Assembly (NCBI GenBank): GCA_029259935.1
Contig: JAJDEH010000282.1
Coordinates: 1-48,870 of the forward strand
Direction of reading: 5' to 3'
Source: Planctomycetota bacterium
GTDB taxonomy: Bacteria > Planctomycetota > Planctomycetia > Pirellulales > Pirellulaceae
DNA length: 48,870 nt
Of this stretch, positions 9,135-18,347 are shown in pieces. The translations under genes and the position numbers were made by a program. Every line of letters starts with the position of its first letter. Position 1 is the stretch's first letter. Under the pieces are notes generated by a model. It was not told the origin of the DNA, made no database searches, and saw nothing but the letters and a program-made list of their open reading frames with translations.

Positions 9135-9612
9135 TTCTTGCCTTTCCATGTTGTTTGCTCAAAGACCGCCACTTTGGAGGTTCTTAAAGCAAAACTCATG
9201 CCGATAAGTGTGATTGTCGTCGCTTGTCGTGAATGGGCTGATCCTTACTGTTTCTGTCCGTGGTCCGCAGCCTTATCAAAGGATACTTCTTAAGCGTAAT
9301 CATGAACGAAAAGTTACGCCTACAGGACTGCGTTTTTCCGCAATCGCGGTCGCTTGATTCCCCGCCCGTCAAGAATTCGCACAGTGGCGTGCGAATAAGG
9401 GCAATCCGGGTTCGTCATGATGTTCGCTTCAACATTGAGATTTACGTGGCAAAGTAATGTACGCGCCCACCGATGCTGGCTACGATGATGAGCGTATCGA
9501 GCGAGCTGAGTGACCCCCTCTTGCTCCCCCTTGGTAAGGGGGGAGAACCGAACCGGAGCAACTCGCCCTTAATTAGTTTGAGAGCCCAACCGACTGGAAA
9601 GAGGTTTTCGAT
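9135..9612. other. Intergenic region with a GC hairpin, no supported gene
   Basis: Divergent spacer between the small gene reading left and the exported protein gene at 9613. Short open frames here have no convincing ribosome site or protein-like composition. The only clear element is the hairpin at 9524-9545. Confidence 0.5.
9524..9545 (+). repeat. C/G-run hairpin
   Basis: CTCCCCCTT (9524-9532) faces AAGGGGGGAG (9536-9545) with a GGT loop, giving a very stable stem. Hairpins of this CTCCCC/GGGGAG kind are often dispersed repeats in planctomycete genomes (general knowledge; not checked). It is about 70 bases upstream of the gene at 9613. Confidence 0.5.
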
Positions 9613-11637
9613 ATGTTGACTTTACGTTGCCAAGCCGTCTTCCTCTTGGTCGCGCTGGCTGGATCGGTTCAGGCTCAGGACGACAAACGGCCCAATGTTT
9701 TTGATCTGCCAAGATTGCAAGCTGTTCAAGCGGCCGAGAACAGAGCCTCGTTGATCTTGTTGAACGCGGGCAAGTTCGCGGAAGCCGAAACGAAATTGCT
9801 GCAGGCGGTCGAGCGAGTACCGCACGATATCAATGCTCATTACAACTTGGCGTGTGCGCTGGCTCGGCAAGATAAGGCCGACGCGGCCCTGGACATGCTC
9901 GAGAAAGCCGTCGCCGTGGGCTTTCGAAATCCCGAACACATCCAAGCGGACGACGACCTGGCCAGTCTGCGCGACAACGAGCGGTTCGCCGCGATCCTCA
10001 AATCGGCCGCCGAGCCTGTCAAGGAAGCGTCGGGTTGGAAGTACACCGCCCAGCCAGTCGAACCGGCTGAAGGACAAGTGTTGATCACCGAAAAGAATGT
10101 TGTTTGGGATACCAGGCTGGGAATGTTTCGCGCGTTCGTCAAGTTTGACAAAGACGCACCTCAACCAGAGCCCACGGTTGGACTGGGCAAAGCGGGCGAG
10201 CTACTTCGCCGTTGGTACAAGGAAGGGACGGCCGCCGGCAACCAGGCCGATCTGTACGACAATCACGACAGCGATCATTCGAATATGAACTTTCGGGCAC
10301 TGCCACAATTGACCCGCGTGGAATTTTCCGAGGCCGCCAAGAAACGCAATCTACATCACGGACTGCAGCGATTCTTTCGCTACAATGCCGTCACCATTGG
10401 AAATTCTTCGACCGCGCTGACGTCCGGTCCATTTTGGCGCGGCCAAGGCCGTTTGGCCATCACGCAACCGGGTGGCGCGGCGCGTCTCTATCTGCATTAT
10501 CGAGCCAATCACCTTTATTTCTACCCCGAACATCGCGACCACGATCCTGGACACAACGGACGGGACAAGAAGGGGTACGGCGACGTGTTCCCAGCCAACA
10601 CGCCTTATCTGATTATTTCGCAAGGCTCGTCGGGGTCGGATCGAGCATTCATGAACGCCGTCGCGCAGACGCTGGCCGCCTTTCATCCGGAGGTCAAAGC
10701 GAAACTGGCCAAGGCAGGCATGCTGATGCCCACCGTACAGATGATCTTCCGGTCGAGCAACAAGATGGTCGCCAAAGCCGGTGACTACCTCACCGGCAAA
10801 GCCCATCCGACAGTCTTCGACGGCAATCAACTGGATGTCGTGAAAATGGTCACCATGGCCCACGACCTGAAGCCCGATTCGCTGCCGCCACTGGTTCAGT
10901 TGAAAGTGGTCGAAGAGGATCAAGGTGTCAGCGGACGCGACTACTTCGGCACCGTCGGCCAGCAAGGGCAGCCACAAAACGAAAAAATATTCGACACGCC
11001 CTGTGCAATCGCTCGGGTCGCCAGGTCGAGCAAATATATGCGGCGGATGGTCGTCAGTGCCGAAGCGAGCCAAGATCTCGACGGGCGGCCGCTGACTTAT
11101 CACTGGGCCGTCTTGCGAGGTGACGCCGAGCGCATTCGCATTAAGCCCCTGAATGAATCCGGTTCAATCGCGACGTTGCTCATTCCTTATCACGAACGGC
11201 AAGCGGGCAACGGCCCGGCGGAACCAGCATCGAACCGAGTCGACATTGGCGTGTTTGTAAACAACGGCGACCACTACTCAGCGCCCGCGTTCATCAGTCT
11301 TTACTATTTGGATAATCAGAAGCGAACGTACGACGATCAACACCGCATTCAAGTGATCGACCACGCCGACGCCACCGCGAGTGGCAACTATGTCGATCCA
11401 CTGTTGGACCTGCGCAAGGACTGGCGGGATGAGTACCGCTACGGCGAAAATGGAAAATTGCTTGGCTGGACGCGCGTTCGCGGCGACAACCGCGAACAAT
11501 TCACGGACGACGGAAAACTGATCGTCGAAACCGCGAAAGAAGGGCAACCGGCGAAGACCCGCGAAGTTCGCTACGTGGTCTCGCCAGTTCCGAAAAAAGC
11601 GCCGGTGCTAAAGCAAGTGGTTGTCGAGGAAAAATGA
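9613..11637 (+). CDS. Exported TPR-containing protein of unknown function
   Basis: A 674-residue exported protein; AAAGAGG precedes the ATG and the signal peptide covers residues 1-21 (ending SVQAQ). Residues about 40-120 hold two or three tetratricopeptide-like helices (AEAETKLLQAVERVPHDINA, AALDMLEKAVAVG). The larger remainder (about 150-640) is not a family I can name. It contains conserved-looking patches such as PFWRGQGRLAITQPGGAARL, a His/Asp-rich stretch YPEHRDHDPGHNGRD (about 302-316) that could bind metal, and VSAEASQDLDGRPLTYHWAV, which reads like an Ig/PKD-type beta domain. The C-terminal EYRYGENGKLLGWTRVRGD segment resembles a YD-like repeat. It stands alone on its strand and ends facing the operon that reads left. 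Confidence 0.8.
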   Translation: MLTLRCQAVFLLVALAGSVQAQDDKRPNVFDLPRLQAVQAAENRASLILLNAGKFAEAETKLLQAVERVPHDINAHYNLACALARQDKADAALDMLEKAVAVGFRNPEHIQADDDLASLRDNERFAAILKSAAEPVKEASGWKYTAQPVEPAEGQVLITEKNVVWDTRLGMFRAFVKFDKDAPQPEPTVGLGKAGELLRRWYKEGTAAGNQADLYDNHDSDHSNMNFRALPQLTRVEFSEAAKKRNLHHGLQRFFRYNAVTIGNSSTALTSGPFWRGQGRLAITQPGGAARLYLHYRANHLYFYPEHRDHDPGHNGRDKKGYGDVFPANTPYLIISQGSSGSDRAFMNAVAQTLAAFHPEVKAKLAKAGMLMPTVQMIFRSSNKMVAKAGDYLTGKAHPTVFDGNQLDVVKMVTMAHDLKPDSLPPLVQLKVVEEDQGVSGRDYFGTVGQQGQPQNEKIFDTPCAIARVARSSKYMRRMVVSAEASQDLDGRPLTYHWAVLRGDAERIRIKPLNESGSIATLLIPYHERQAGNGPAEPASNRVDIGVFVNNGDHYSAPAFISLYYLDNQKRTYDDQHRIQVIDHADATASGNYVDPLLDLRKDWRDEYRYGENGKLLGWTRVRGDNREQFTDDGKLIVETAKEGQPAKTREVRYVVSPVPKKAPVLKQVVVEEK

Positions 11638-11658
11638 CCGCGTAGGTGCGCAGCGGTC
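11636..11658 (+). terminator. Possible hairpin at the stop of the exported TPR gene
   Basis: GACCGC (11636-11641) overlaps the stop codon and pairs with GCGGTC (11653-11658) across an 11-base loop. It lies in the 40-base gap between convergent genes. There is no T-tract, so terminator function is only suggested by position. Confidence 0.35.
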
Positions 11659-11677
11659 TCTGGAATGCGATTGGGGC

Positions 11678-12751
11678 TCATTCGTCGTCCGGCAGCGACT
11701 TGATCAGGTGCGCGCCACGAACGTAAGCGATGAAATGCCGGCCCCAATGCGGCGAGCGGCCGAACGGCTCGGGATAGAAGATGGCGATCTTCGCTTTGTT
11801 CCAGGGGGCAAATCGCTGGTGCCTTTCAGGCGCGCCGAACCACGGATGATTGACCTCGGCACCAAGCTTCCAAGAGTAGATGAGGTCGTAATTCCAGTCG
11901 AGAGAAAATTCGTGATATTTGTCCGTCTGGCGGCGGTATCCAGAAGCCAATGCGATCCACGGAGTCACCTCCTCGCAGCCGTGCCGCTCGGCATTGCGAG
12001 CCGTCCTGTGAAAGATCTCGCGCGTGTATCCAATCTCCGGCACTTGGTACAGCGAACAACCAAAGGTCTCGCCCTTTTCGTCGAGTGCGAAATACGTGGC
12101 TTGGCTCCACCCCGTCGATGACGCCCCCGGATGAATCGCGCCACGGGCATACCACTCGATACGTACCTTGGGAAAGATACGGCGGACGGTGTCATAAGCC
12201 GCGTCGTACTTTTGGGTAATCGCCATGTTCCATTTGGGATCGTCCGCGCGAACGTGAAAGTGTTCAGAATCGAAGAGTACTGCCGAAAGGGCGACGTTCG
12301 CGTCGTGCTTTTCGTTGGCCAGTTTTAGTTGATCGCGAATCGATTCCAAGCGAGACTGTAGATAGTCAAGTTCCGCTTGATGGGTCGGTCCCATGTCGGT
12401 AGCCGGCAGGTCTTTCCCGAAGCGCCGATGCCAGACGGAGTAGTTGATGCCAATCGACGCGGGAATCGTGGGCTTGGCCGCGTTCACTTGCTTGCAAATC
12501 AAAACCGATCGATCGATTTGCTCCGGATTGCTCCACTCGCCGCTTAACGATGCCGCATGAGTAATGCGCACGTATTCGCGCAACAACTCATCGGACAAGT
12601 TCTTAAACGGCAACGGCCAAGAATAGTGAATTTTCGGCAGGGGCTTTAGTTCCCGAAGCTGTGCGATGACAGCGGAATCTGACGTCTTCTCTTGCGCGAA
12701 CACGAGAGTAGGAATCGCAAAAAGGAAAGTAATAATGATGGATCGGGTCAT
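11678..12751 (-). CDS. Exported protein of unknown function, possible TIM-barrel enzyme
   Basis: A 357-residue exported protein with signal peptide residues 1-19 (ending LVFAQ). No family is recognised with certainty. Strand-like segments ending in acidic residues, such as VALSAVLFDSEHFHV (about 155-170) and KVRIEWYARGAIHPG (about 197-212), followed by GCSLYQVPEI and EVTPWIALASGYRR, are arranged as in glycoside-hydrolase-like (beta-alpha)8 barrels; this is inference from pattern only. Its ATG overlaps the stop of the TPR gene by four bases (ATGA), so the two are translationally coupled in an operon that begins with the CPBP protease gene. Confidence 0.75.
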   Translation of the reverse strand: MTRSIIITFLFAIPTLVFAQEKTSDSAVIAQLRELKPLPKIHYSWPLPFKNLSDELLREYVRITHAASLSGEWSNPEQIDRSVLICKQVNAAKPTIPASIGINYSVWHRRFGKDLPATDMGPTHQAELDYLQSRLESIRDQLKLANEKHDANVALSAVLFDSEHFHVRADDPKWNMAITQKYDAAYDTVRRIFPKVRIEWYARGAIHPGASSTGWSQATYFALDEKGETFGCSLYQVPEIGYTREIFHRTARNAERHGCEEVTPWIALASGYRRQTDKYHEFSLDWNYDLIYSWKLGAEVNHPWFGAPERHQRFAPWNKAKIAIFYPEPFGRSPHWGRHFIAYVRGAHLIKSLPDDE

Positions 12752-13632
12752 GGACGGCTCGTGCGAAATTGGTTGCGTTGGTCGTTGAACTTGTAGGATT
12801 GATCCAGGAGGCGCTTCAAGTCGGGCAGGTGACCACGTGCGCCTTCATATTCGTTAAGGCGTTCTTGAAAATCTTGCAGCTCGTCGGTCGGTGCATCTTC
12901 CAAGGCGTGGCGCTGATTGGTAATCGCTTTGGCGTATTGGCCATCAGCAGCGTATGCAGCGGCCAAGGTTGCCACCATGTGAGGGTCCGTCCAGCCCGTG
13001 AGCGCGCATGATTCTCTCGCATGAAAAATTGCTTCCTCGGAGTTCTGATATTGCTCATCTTCGCAATAAGTCAATTCCAATGCTAACAGGTGATGGGTCA
13101 TGGCATGTTCCGGGTCGAGCCAAAGCGCGCTGTTAAAGTCGGCGATCGCTTCGCCACCGTTGCCGTTGTCGCTGTGAATGCTGCCTCGCACGGTATAGGC
13201 CCAGGCGAAGTTCGATTCAAGTTCGATCGCCCGATCGCAGTCGGCCAGCGCCAACTTCAAATCACCCGTCAGTCGACGAAGTTCGGCCCGTTCGGCGAAA
13301 CCCCAAGCAGATGTGTCGTCGAGCGCAAGCGCTTTCTCACAATCGACTAGCGCCTTTTCATTCTCGCCCAATAAACGATACGCTTCACAACGGCCTAGGT
13401 AGGCATCGGTGAAATCGGGATTGGCGTCAATCGCTTTGGAGTACTCCTCGACGGCTTCGTCGTATTGCTGTTGTTCGAAATGCAGAGCTCCGCGTTCGAG
13501 TCGCACCCAAGCATCGTTAGGGTCAAACCAGACCAAGGCGGCACTCGCTAGGGCGGCGGCGAACAGCAGGTAAGCGACCGCGGCCAATCCGAAGTGCAGG
13601 AACTTGGGCGTCGACTCGCAGATGTAGCCCAC
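12748..13632 (-). CDS. Membrane-anchored TPR protein
   Basis: A 294-residue protein starting at a GTG. One hydrophobic helix (about residues 11-34) anchors it; the rest is an outward-facing or cytoplasmic solenoid of at least four tetratricopeptide repeats: LERGALHFEQQQYDEAVEEY, AYLGRCEAYRLLGENEKALV, GFAERAELRRLTGDLKLALA and AYTVRGSIHSDNGNGGEAIA, each followed by a D-x-A-I-x-L/A-N/D-P type helix B. TPRs mediate protein-protein contact. It sits between a CPBP protease gene (42-base gap) and an exported protein (4-base overlap), which points to one transcript. No Shine-Dalgarno is obvious at the GTG. Confidence 0.85.
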   Translation of the reverse strand: MGYICESTPKFLHFGLAAVAYLLFAAALASAALVWFDPNDAWVRLERGALHFEQQQYDEAVEEYSKAIDANPDFTDAYLGRCEAYRLLGENEKALVDCEKALALDDTSAWGFAERAELRRLTGDLKLALADCDRAIELESNFAWAYTVRGSIHSDNGNGGEAIADFNSALWLDPEHAMTHHLLALELTYCEDEQYQNSEEAIFHARESCALTGWTDPHMVATLAAAYAADGQYAKAITNQRHALEDAPTDELQDFQERLNEYEGARGHLPDLKRLLDQSYKFNDQRNQFRTSRP

Positions 13633-13674
13633 GAACGAAGCGGGCGGTAGGCCGCTCGTCGCGTATCCGGGCGA

Positions 13675-14769
13675 TCACGACGACTGGTCGTCATCCGCCG
13701 CCTGAAATCGAATGCGTGAATGGTAGAAGAGAAACGCCAACGCGATGACTGCGCCTAGCGTGGCCGCGGTCAGCCACCAGGGGATCCAAATGTTCTCGTC
13801 CCCCGCTCCTCCGCCAAAGACGAGTCTGCCGTCTAATATGAGTTTCCCTTGGGCGAGGCCCATGACATTGAACGAGATGTGTACCAGGACGGGCCCCCAA
13901 AGAGTACGAGTCCACGAATAGACAAGATGAAAGACGATTCCAATTACAAATGTGTAGCAAACCTGAACCGGATCGATATGAAACAACGCAAAAATTAACG
14001 AAGTCAACAGTACGCCTACGACGACGCCGTATCGTGCCAACAGCCCACGCCCTAGAAAGCCACGAAAGAAGACTTCCTCACAAACACCAGGCACGCCACA
14101 ACCAACCAAAATCATGATGATCCACGGCTGCTGAGCAAGCACTTCGAGCTGTTCTCCGAAGGGGCTTGCGTAGCCGATCTGGCCGCGTGCCTGATCGATC
14201 GAAATGACACTCGCTTCGAGTGCTTCCTCAGTACCGATGAAATGGTCGTACGTGTCGCCCGCACGGTTCGCAATTTCTTCGCTCAAAACGGCAAGGGGCA
14301 GAATCAGTAGAACCACCAAGAATAAGTGAAACAGGCTGATACCGCGTATCGCCAGCGCCCGCACGGGGTCTGGCTTTAGTTGATTCCAGCCGATCGCCAG
14401 CATGAGTAACTGAGCAACCACAAAGCAAACGATGAACGATCGCTGATTCTCAACGAACAGGGTTGAGAATCCCGTGACAATCAAAACCACGCCGACCACT
14501 AGCCCCAGGAGGACCTGGACCAAGAGTAGCGCCAAACACCAGCCGATTGCCCCCAAGAAACTTAGCTTGGGGGCGATCGGTTGAGGTGGCGGGACGGTCG
14601 AGCTTTCGAGCGACCGAGTGTCCTCGGCCATGGGATCTTGAAAGCCGCCCACTTCGTCATTGTCATTGAGTTCACTATTTTCAGCAGCAATCCGTCCACA
14701 CGCCGGACAAATGCCATTCTCAAGAAGGGCATTGGAGCCTGAACAGTGTGAGCATTGACTCATTGCCAT
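13675..14769 (-). CDS. CPBP family intramembrane metalloprotease with zinc-ribbon N-terminus
   Basis: A 364-residue multi-pass membrane protein of the CAAX-protease/bacteriocin-processing (CPBP, ABI) family. Three family motifs are present: EEVFFR (E231, E232, R236), ALFHIDP with its His (about residue 268) and HISFN (about 300), which together form the glutamate/histidine active site. The cytoplasmic N-terminus carries a four-Cys zinc-ribbon-like motif (C6, C9, C21, C24) followed by an acidic linker, an addition to the usual membrane core. GGAAG lies seven bases before the ATG. It heads a likely three-gene operon with a TPR protein and an exported protein. Substrates are unknown. Confidence 0.9.
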   Translation of the reverse strand: MAMSQCSHCSGSNALLENGICPACGRIAAENSELNDNDEVGGFQDPMAEDTRSLESSTVPPPQPIAPKLSFLGAIGWCLALLLVQVLLGLVVGVVLIVTGFSTLFVENQRSFIVCFVVAQLLMLAIGWNQLKPDPVRALAIRGISLFHLFLVVLLILPLAVLSEEIANRAGDTYDHFIGTEEALEASVISIDQARGQIGYASPFGEQLEVLAQQPWIIMILVGCGVPGVCEEVFFRGFLGRGLLARYGVVVGVLLTSLIFALFHIDPVQVCYTFVIGIVFHLVYSWTRTLWGPVLVHISFNVMGLAQGKLILDGRLVFGGGAGDENIWIPWWLTAATLGAVIALAFLFYHSRIRFQAADDDQSS

Positions 14770-14993
14770 CCCGATGCTTCCGCCAAGAATCCTCTTACCA
14801 GAATTCAGTGGGCGAGACCTTCAGAAACGCGAAATACCCAATCGTGGATATTACCACGCAAGCGGGATGCCAAACAATCCTCCGCTCTGTAGCGCATCGT
14901 CCGATCGGCTAGAACTAAGGCGACGCACCCTGCCTGTTCATTGCCCCTCCGTCGCTATCCAACCACGAAACACGAAGAATGAAAAACTCGCAC

Positions 14994-15377
14994 TCAGGTG
15001 CCGTCCTGATGAAGCATGACGGATCTTCGATCCGGGCTGACCGATATATCTAAACGAGTTGCCTCCAGGAACGGCAACGCTACAACCTCCACGCCCCACC
15101 TGAGGGAAATCAACTTGCCCGAAAAGCTAAACGGCATCTCGGGCAAAGCCATTTGACAGGCATGGTCTCCCTGAGCGTCCGGATTTTCAATTCGTGATTT
15201 GTCTGGTATCACGATCCAACTCGGTTTTTCTTCACTGAGGCGTTCGATGTGCCAAACTAGCCTCACTTCAATGGCATCAGGTGGAGATTCGAAGTCCCAG
15301 CGCGTCTGAATGCCAACGACTTCGCCAGGTTCAAACCGAGCTTGATTGCCCTCTGTCGCTAAAAATAGGACACTCAT
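14994..15377 (-). CDS. Arrestin-like beta-sandwich domain protein, small
   Basis: A 127-residue protein without signal peptide or membrane helix. Its start overlaps the stop of the DUF3592 gene by four bases (ATGA). The pattern RFEPGEVVGIQTRWDFE near the start and MPFSFSGKLISLRWGVEVVA (about residues 80-100) resembles arrestin-like beta-sandwich domains. The C-terminal half of the upstream protein ends with a comparable pattern (GKSSITWSIEVNLDV), so the two proteins appear to carry related domains and probably interact. Fold assignment is by motif only; alternatively this is the displaced C-terminus of one longer ancestral protein. Confidence 0.7.
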   Translation of the reverse strand: MSVLFLATEGNQARFEPGEVVGIQTRWDFESPPDAIEVRLVWHIERLSEEKPSWIVIPDKSRIENPDAQGDHACQMALPEMPFSFSGKLISLRWGVEVVALPFLEATRLDISVSPDRRSVMLHQDGT

Positions 15378-16534
15378 GTCGCCGACTCATGACAAGAGAC
15401 TGGCATCACACAAAGTGGAAACGAAGCAGCAGGTTTGGGCCACCAAAGTACATCGAGGTTCACTTCGATCGACCAAGTGATGCTGCTTTTGCCAAACTCC
15501 ATCGAGGGAACCGCGTTCTTGGGAATTGCTACGCTTTGTCGACCGCCCATCATCTTACGCGCGTCGGTGGTGTCGGCGATGACTACCTCGGCGAAAGTCT
15601 CACGACGGACTCTCTTAGAACGTTTTCCTTCTTTCATCTTGGTTTGCTCGCTACCCTTGAGAAGAATTTTCAGTCTGCGAACTCTCGGAAGACCACCGGT
15701 CAGCGACCACTCAACGTCAATTGAGCCACCCAGCGAAGGGATCGCCGTATTGGCTCGGATCCTTGGACGAGGGCACAGCGACCACAGCGCAAGCTTTACC
15801 CCGCTATATCCAAGGCGGAACAGATCGCAAATTAATGAAAGCAACAGAATTAGCGTGAACCAAATCACTACCCCTAATTCCACCACAAACAAGTAAAGCA
15901 AAATGAAAGCAATCAGGGCGAAGACCAGAACTGGTACCCGTTTCACTATTTTGATCAGAGTTTCCTGAAACCTGGAACGCACAGGCCGTAGTTGAAGCAA
16001 ACCGGCGGTCGAACCATCTCCTTGCGCGGAACGGGCCAAGAGAGGTTGCCAACCGACTTCCGGTGATTCCGTTTCGCCGTCGCTGTACATTTGCCTGAGG
16101 CGAAAAACACCGCAGGAGAACACGCCCCAGGCCGTCACACTCACGAATGCCAAGATACCCAGGGATCTACTTACCGATCTCGTCCATCCACGTGTCAACA
16201 CGGCCTGGCGTGGGTCCGGTGGGTAGACAAAGCACACCGCCTCGCTTCCCACCGGATACTTGTCAATAACGCTCTGCTTCCAGCGGTAAGGCGCAACCGA
16301 ATCCTCCACAAGATCATAGCGATCAGATACAAACTCTTTCTCGTTGAACACGTATCGATATTTGATCTTGATGGGGAATCCCAGTTCATCGTCGGCTCCC
16401 AGCCCGCTCTCGATCACCCTGCAACTTGTCTCGATCCAATTCTTAGAAGCGAGGACATTCGAGTAGTCGCACGCACAACGGTATGACATCCAGATCGCCA
16501 TGCCCAAGCCGACCAGCGTCGAAATCCACATCAT
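15374..16534 (-). CDS. DUF3592 membrane protein with arrestin-like C-terminus
   Basis: The frame extends to a TTG at 16702, but that start lacks a ribosome site and encodes a non-conserved 56-residue tail. I prefer the ATG at 16534, with GGAG eleven bases upstream and a membrane helix (MMWISTLVGLGMAIW) right after it, giving 386 residues. DUF3592 follows: WIETSCRVIES, a beta region with YRYVFNEKEFVSD, and YPVGSEAVCFVYPPDPRQAVL. A second helix and two closely spaced helices (about residues 215-265) lead to a cytoplasmic beta-domain with IDVEWSLTGG and GKSSITWSIEVNLDV. The last four bases overlap the next gene. The domain is widespread but uncharacterised. Confidence 0.8.
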   Translation of the reverse strand: MMWISTLVGLGMAIWMSYRCACDYSNVLASKNWIETSCRVIESGLGADDELGFPIKIKYRYVFNEKEFVSDRYDLVEDSVAPYRWKQSVIDKYPVGSEAVCFVYPPDPRQAVLTRGWTRSVSRSLGILAFVSVTAWGVFSCGVFRLRQMYSDGETESPEVGWQPLLARSAQGDGSTAGLLQLRPVRSRFQETLIKIVKRVPVLVFALIAFILLYLFVVELGVVIWFTLILLLSLICDLFRLGYSGVKLALWSLCPRPRIRANTAIPSLGGSIDVEWSLTGGLPRVRRLKILLKGSEQTKMKEGKRSKRVRRETFAEVVIADTTDARKMMGGRQSVAIPKNAVPSMEFGKSSITWSIEVNLDVLWWPKPAASFPLCVMPVSCHESAT

Positions 16535-16770
16535 GAGTCGTTGGTCTCCAATCGCCCTGTCGAGTTGGACAGATACAACGCCGTTCGAAGTTTCCGCATC
16601 CCTTCCCACAATCTGCACCCTGCAAGTAGTTATTTCGGATCGACAGAGACAAGCAAGTTGCTGCGCTGCAAACGATGATAACCGCACGAACGGGTTGGAC
16701 AACCCTCGACGCTACCAAGGCCGAACGAGCAGAGTACTCACCTTCTGTGTGGCCCACAGATTCGCCTGTC

Positions 16771-17226
16771 TCAATGAGTTTTTTTCGGGCCAACTTCGTC
16801 GGAGTACGTATCGAGAACGGATAACGACAATGCCATTTTGTCTGGTTCCACAAACGTCACCTTCGCTTCCGGCGACATGATACGGCTTCTTGAGTAGAAT
16901 TTAAGCAATACGCGTTTGTCGAACAGTTGCGGCCAGCGCTGTGAAAATTCCTCAAACGTTGTGCATGGCTCCGCGGCCGCGACGGCTTCGCTGACCAGTT
17001 GCATGAAGGCGGATGTCGTGGTCTCGTGGTAGCCTCGGTCCACCGCCTCGGGAACTTGCTTCGCTTTGTTGTACGCCCGAATGCCGGATCGCATGTGATC
17101 GGCCGCCGACGGGGCATCATGCCTCGCCGCATAGAGAAAAGCTACTCGCACGTGCGCATGGTGATTCCATTGCTCGTAGGGCAGTGTGCAAGATTCGAAA
17201 GCGGCGAGGAACTCGTCGTCGGTCAT
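16771..17226 (-). CDS. Conserved hypothetical protein (WNHHAHVRVA motif)
   Basis: A 151-residue, mainly helical soluble protein. The N-terminal block EQWNHHAHVRVAFLYAA (about residues 19-35) with clustered histidines, and the C-terminal LLKFYSRSRIMSPEAK, match a conserved family of unknown function that I have seen in many bacteria as WNHxAHxRVA proteins. The histidines could bind metal, but this is not shown. Its start overlaps the stop of the aminotransferase gene by four bases, so the two are co-translated. Confidence 0.8.
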   Translation of the reverse strand: MTDDEFLAAFESCTLPYEQWNHHAHVRVAFLYAARHDAPSAADHMRSGIRAYNKAKQVPEAVDRGYHETTTSAFMQLVSEAVAAAEPCTTFEEFSQRWPQLFDKRVLLKFYSRSRIMSPEAKVTFVEPDKMALSLSVLDTYSDEVGPKKTH

Positions 17227-18347
17227 GACTGAGCCCCGAGGGGGACGCTTCGCATGAATCGGTCGAGGCGCTCAAGGCCCTGTTCAAAATCCGACATGCC
17301 CAATCCGAATCGCAGCAGCCGATCGGACATGCCTAGTAGCTTGCCCGGGATTAGGAATACTTGCTCTTCGTTCAATACTCGTTCGCAAAACTCGGAACTA
17401 GTCAGATCAGTTCGCTGTTCGACCACGGCCATGGTGCCTGCTTTGGGGCGAGTGAGTTTCAAGAGGCCGTTGTGCGTTTCGACGAATGCTTCGAGCCGGT
17501 CAAGGTTGGCCAAGATGAGCGCTCGGTTGCGATTGAGAATTTTCTCTTGCTGCTGCATGGCACGAGTGGCCAGCCATTGGCAGGGCGTATTGGTCATTTC
17601 GGTGGTGTAATATCGGTATTGCTTGACGGCGTCTCTGATCTCGTCGCACCTGGTCGCCAACCAGCCGAGCCGCAAGCCGCCCAGCCCAAACGGTTTGGAA
17701 AGGCCGTTGATCGAGACGGCCTTGTCATACAGGTCGCATGCGGCGGGCAATGGCTGATGGGGCGGAAGTTCCAGCAGCCGAAATACTTCATCGCTGACCA
17801 GCATCGCATCGGCCGACTTGGCGATGTCGACGATTTGCCGCAGTTCGGACTCCGATATCATCTGCCCCGTTGGATTGTGCGGAAAATTGATCACGATCAG
17901 TTTTGTCGACCGGTCGCAAATCTTGGCCAGATCGGCAACGTCGAAGGTGCAGGAAGTCTCGTCGGTCGGCCGCCACTGGTGCATATCGCACCCTTTGTGA
18001 CGAGCGATGGAGTGCAGCGTGTAAAACAGCGGCGTGGGAACAACCACCTTATCGCCCGGCTCGACCATGGCCTGCATGAAGGTATAGATGACTTCGCTGG
18101 GGCCGTGGAATGTCATCACTTGCCCCGAGTCCATGGTTTGGTACTGGTCGGCGATGACCTGTCGCAGGTCCGCGAAGCCGTCAACCGGTCCGTAGCCCAA
18201 CGATTCATTCAAGAACGAAGGCAACTCGTCCTCGTTCAGAAACTCGGCAGCGGTCAGTGGTTGACAGCCGGAGTGACTAAGCGAGAGATCATAACGGCCA
18301 TCCGCCCTCGCGAACCAGTGATTGAGGTCAAAGAGCGGTAAGGTCAT
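17223..18347 (-). CDS. PLP-dependent class I/II aminotransferase
   Basis: A 374-residue fold-type I PLP enzyme. Recognisable elements are NFPHNPTGQ (the Asn that contacts the PLP ring hydroxyl), LVSDEVF with the PLP-nitrogen aspartate, SINGLSKPFGLGGLRLGW with the Schiff-base lysine (about K218), and a late Arg in RLLRFGLG that would hold the substrate carboxylate. It should transfer an amino group or cleave an amino acid; the substrate cannot be told. The frame runs on to 18467, but that would leave 37 bases before the divergent uvrC start and adds sequence unlike a protein, so I chose the ATG at 18347. Its stop overlaps the next gene (ATGA). Confidence 0.88.
   Translation of the reverse strand: MTLPLFDLNHWFARADGRYDLSLSHSGCQPLTAAEFLNEDELPSFLNESLGYGPVDGFADLRQVIADQYQTMDSGQVMTFHGPSEVIYTFMQAMVEPGDKVVVPTPLFYTLHSIARHKGCDMHQWRPTDETSCTFDVADLAKICDRSTKLIVINFPHNPTGQMISESELRQIVDIAKSADAMLVSDEVFRLLELPPHQPLPAACDLYDKAVSINGLSKPFGLGGLRLGWLATRCDEIRDAVKQYRYYTTEMTNTPCQWLATRAMQQQEKILNRNRALILANLDRLEAFVETHNGLLKLTRPKAGTMAVVEQRTDLTSSEFCERVLNEEQVFLIPGKLLGMSDRLLRFGLGMSDFEQGLERLDRFMRSVPLGAQS

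Noticed and set aside
9260..9457. A 65-codon open frame upstream of the exported TPR gene
   Set aside because: No ribosome site, no recognisable motif and unusual composition.
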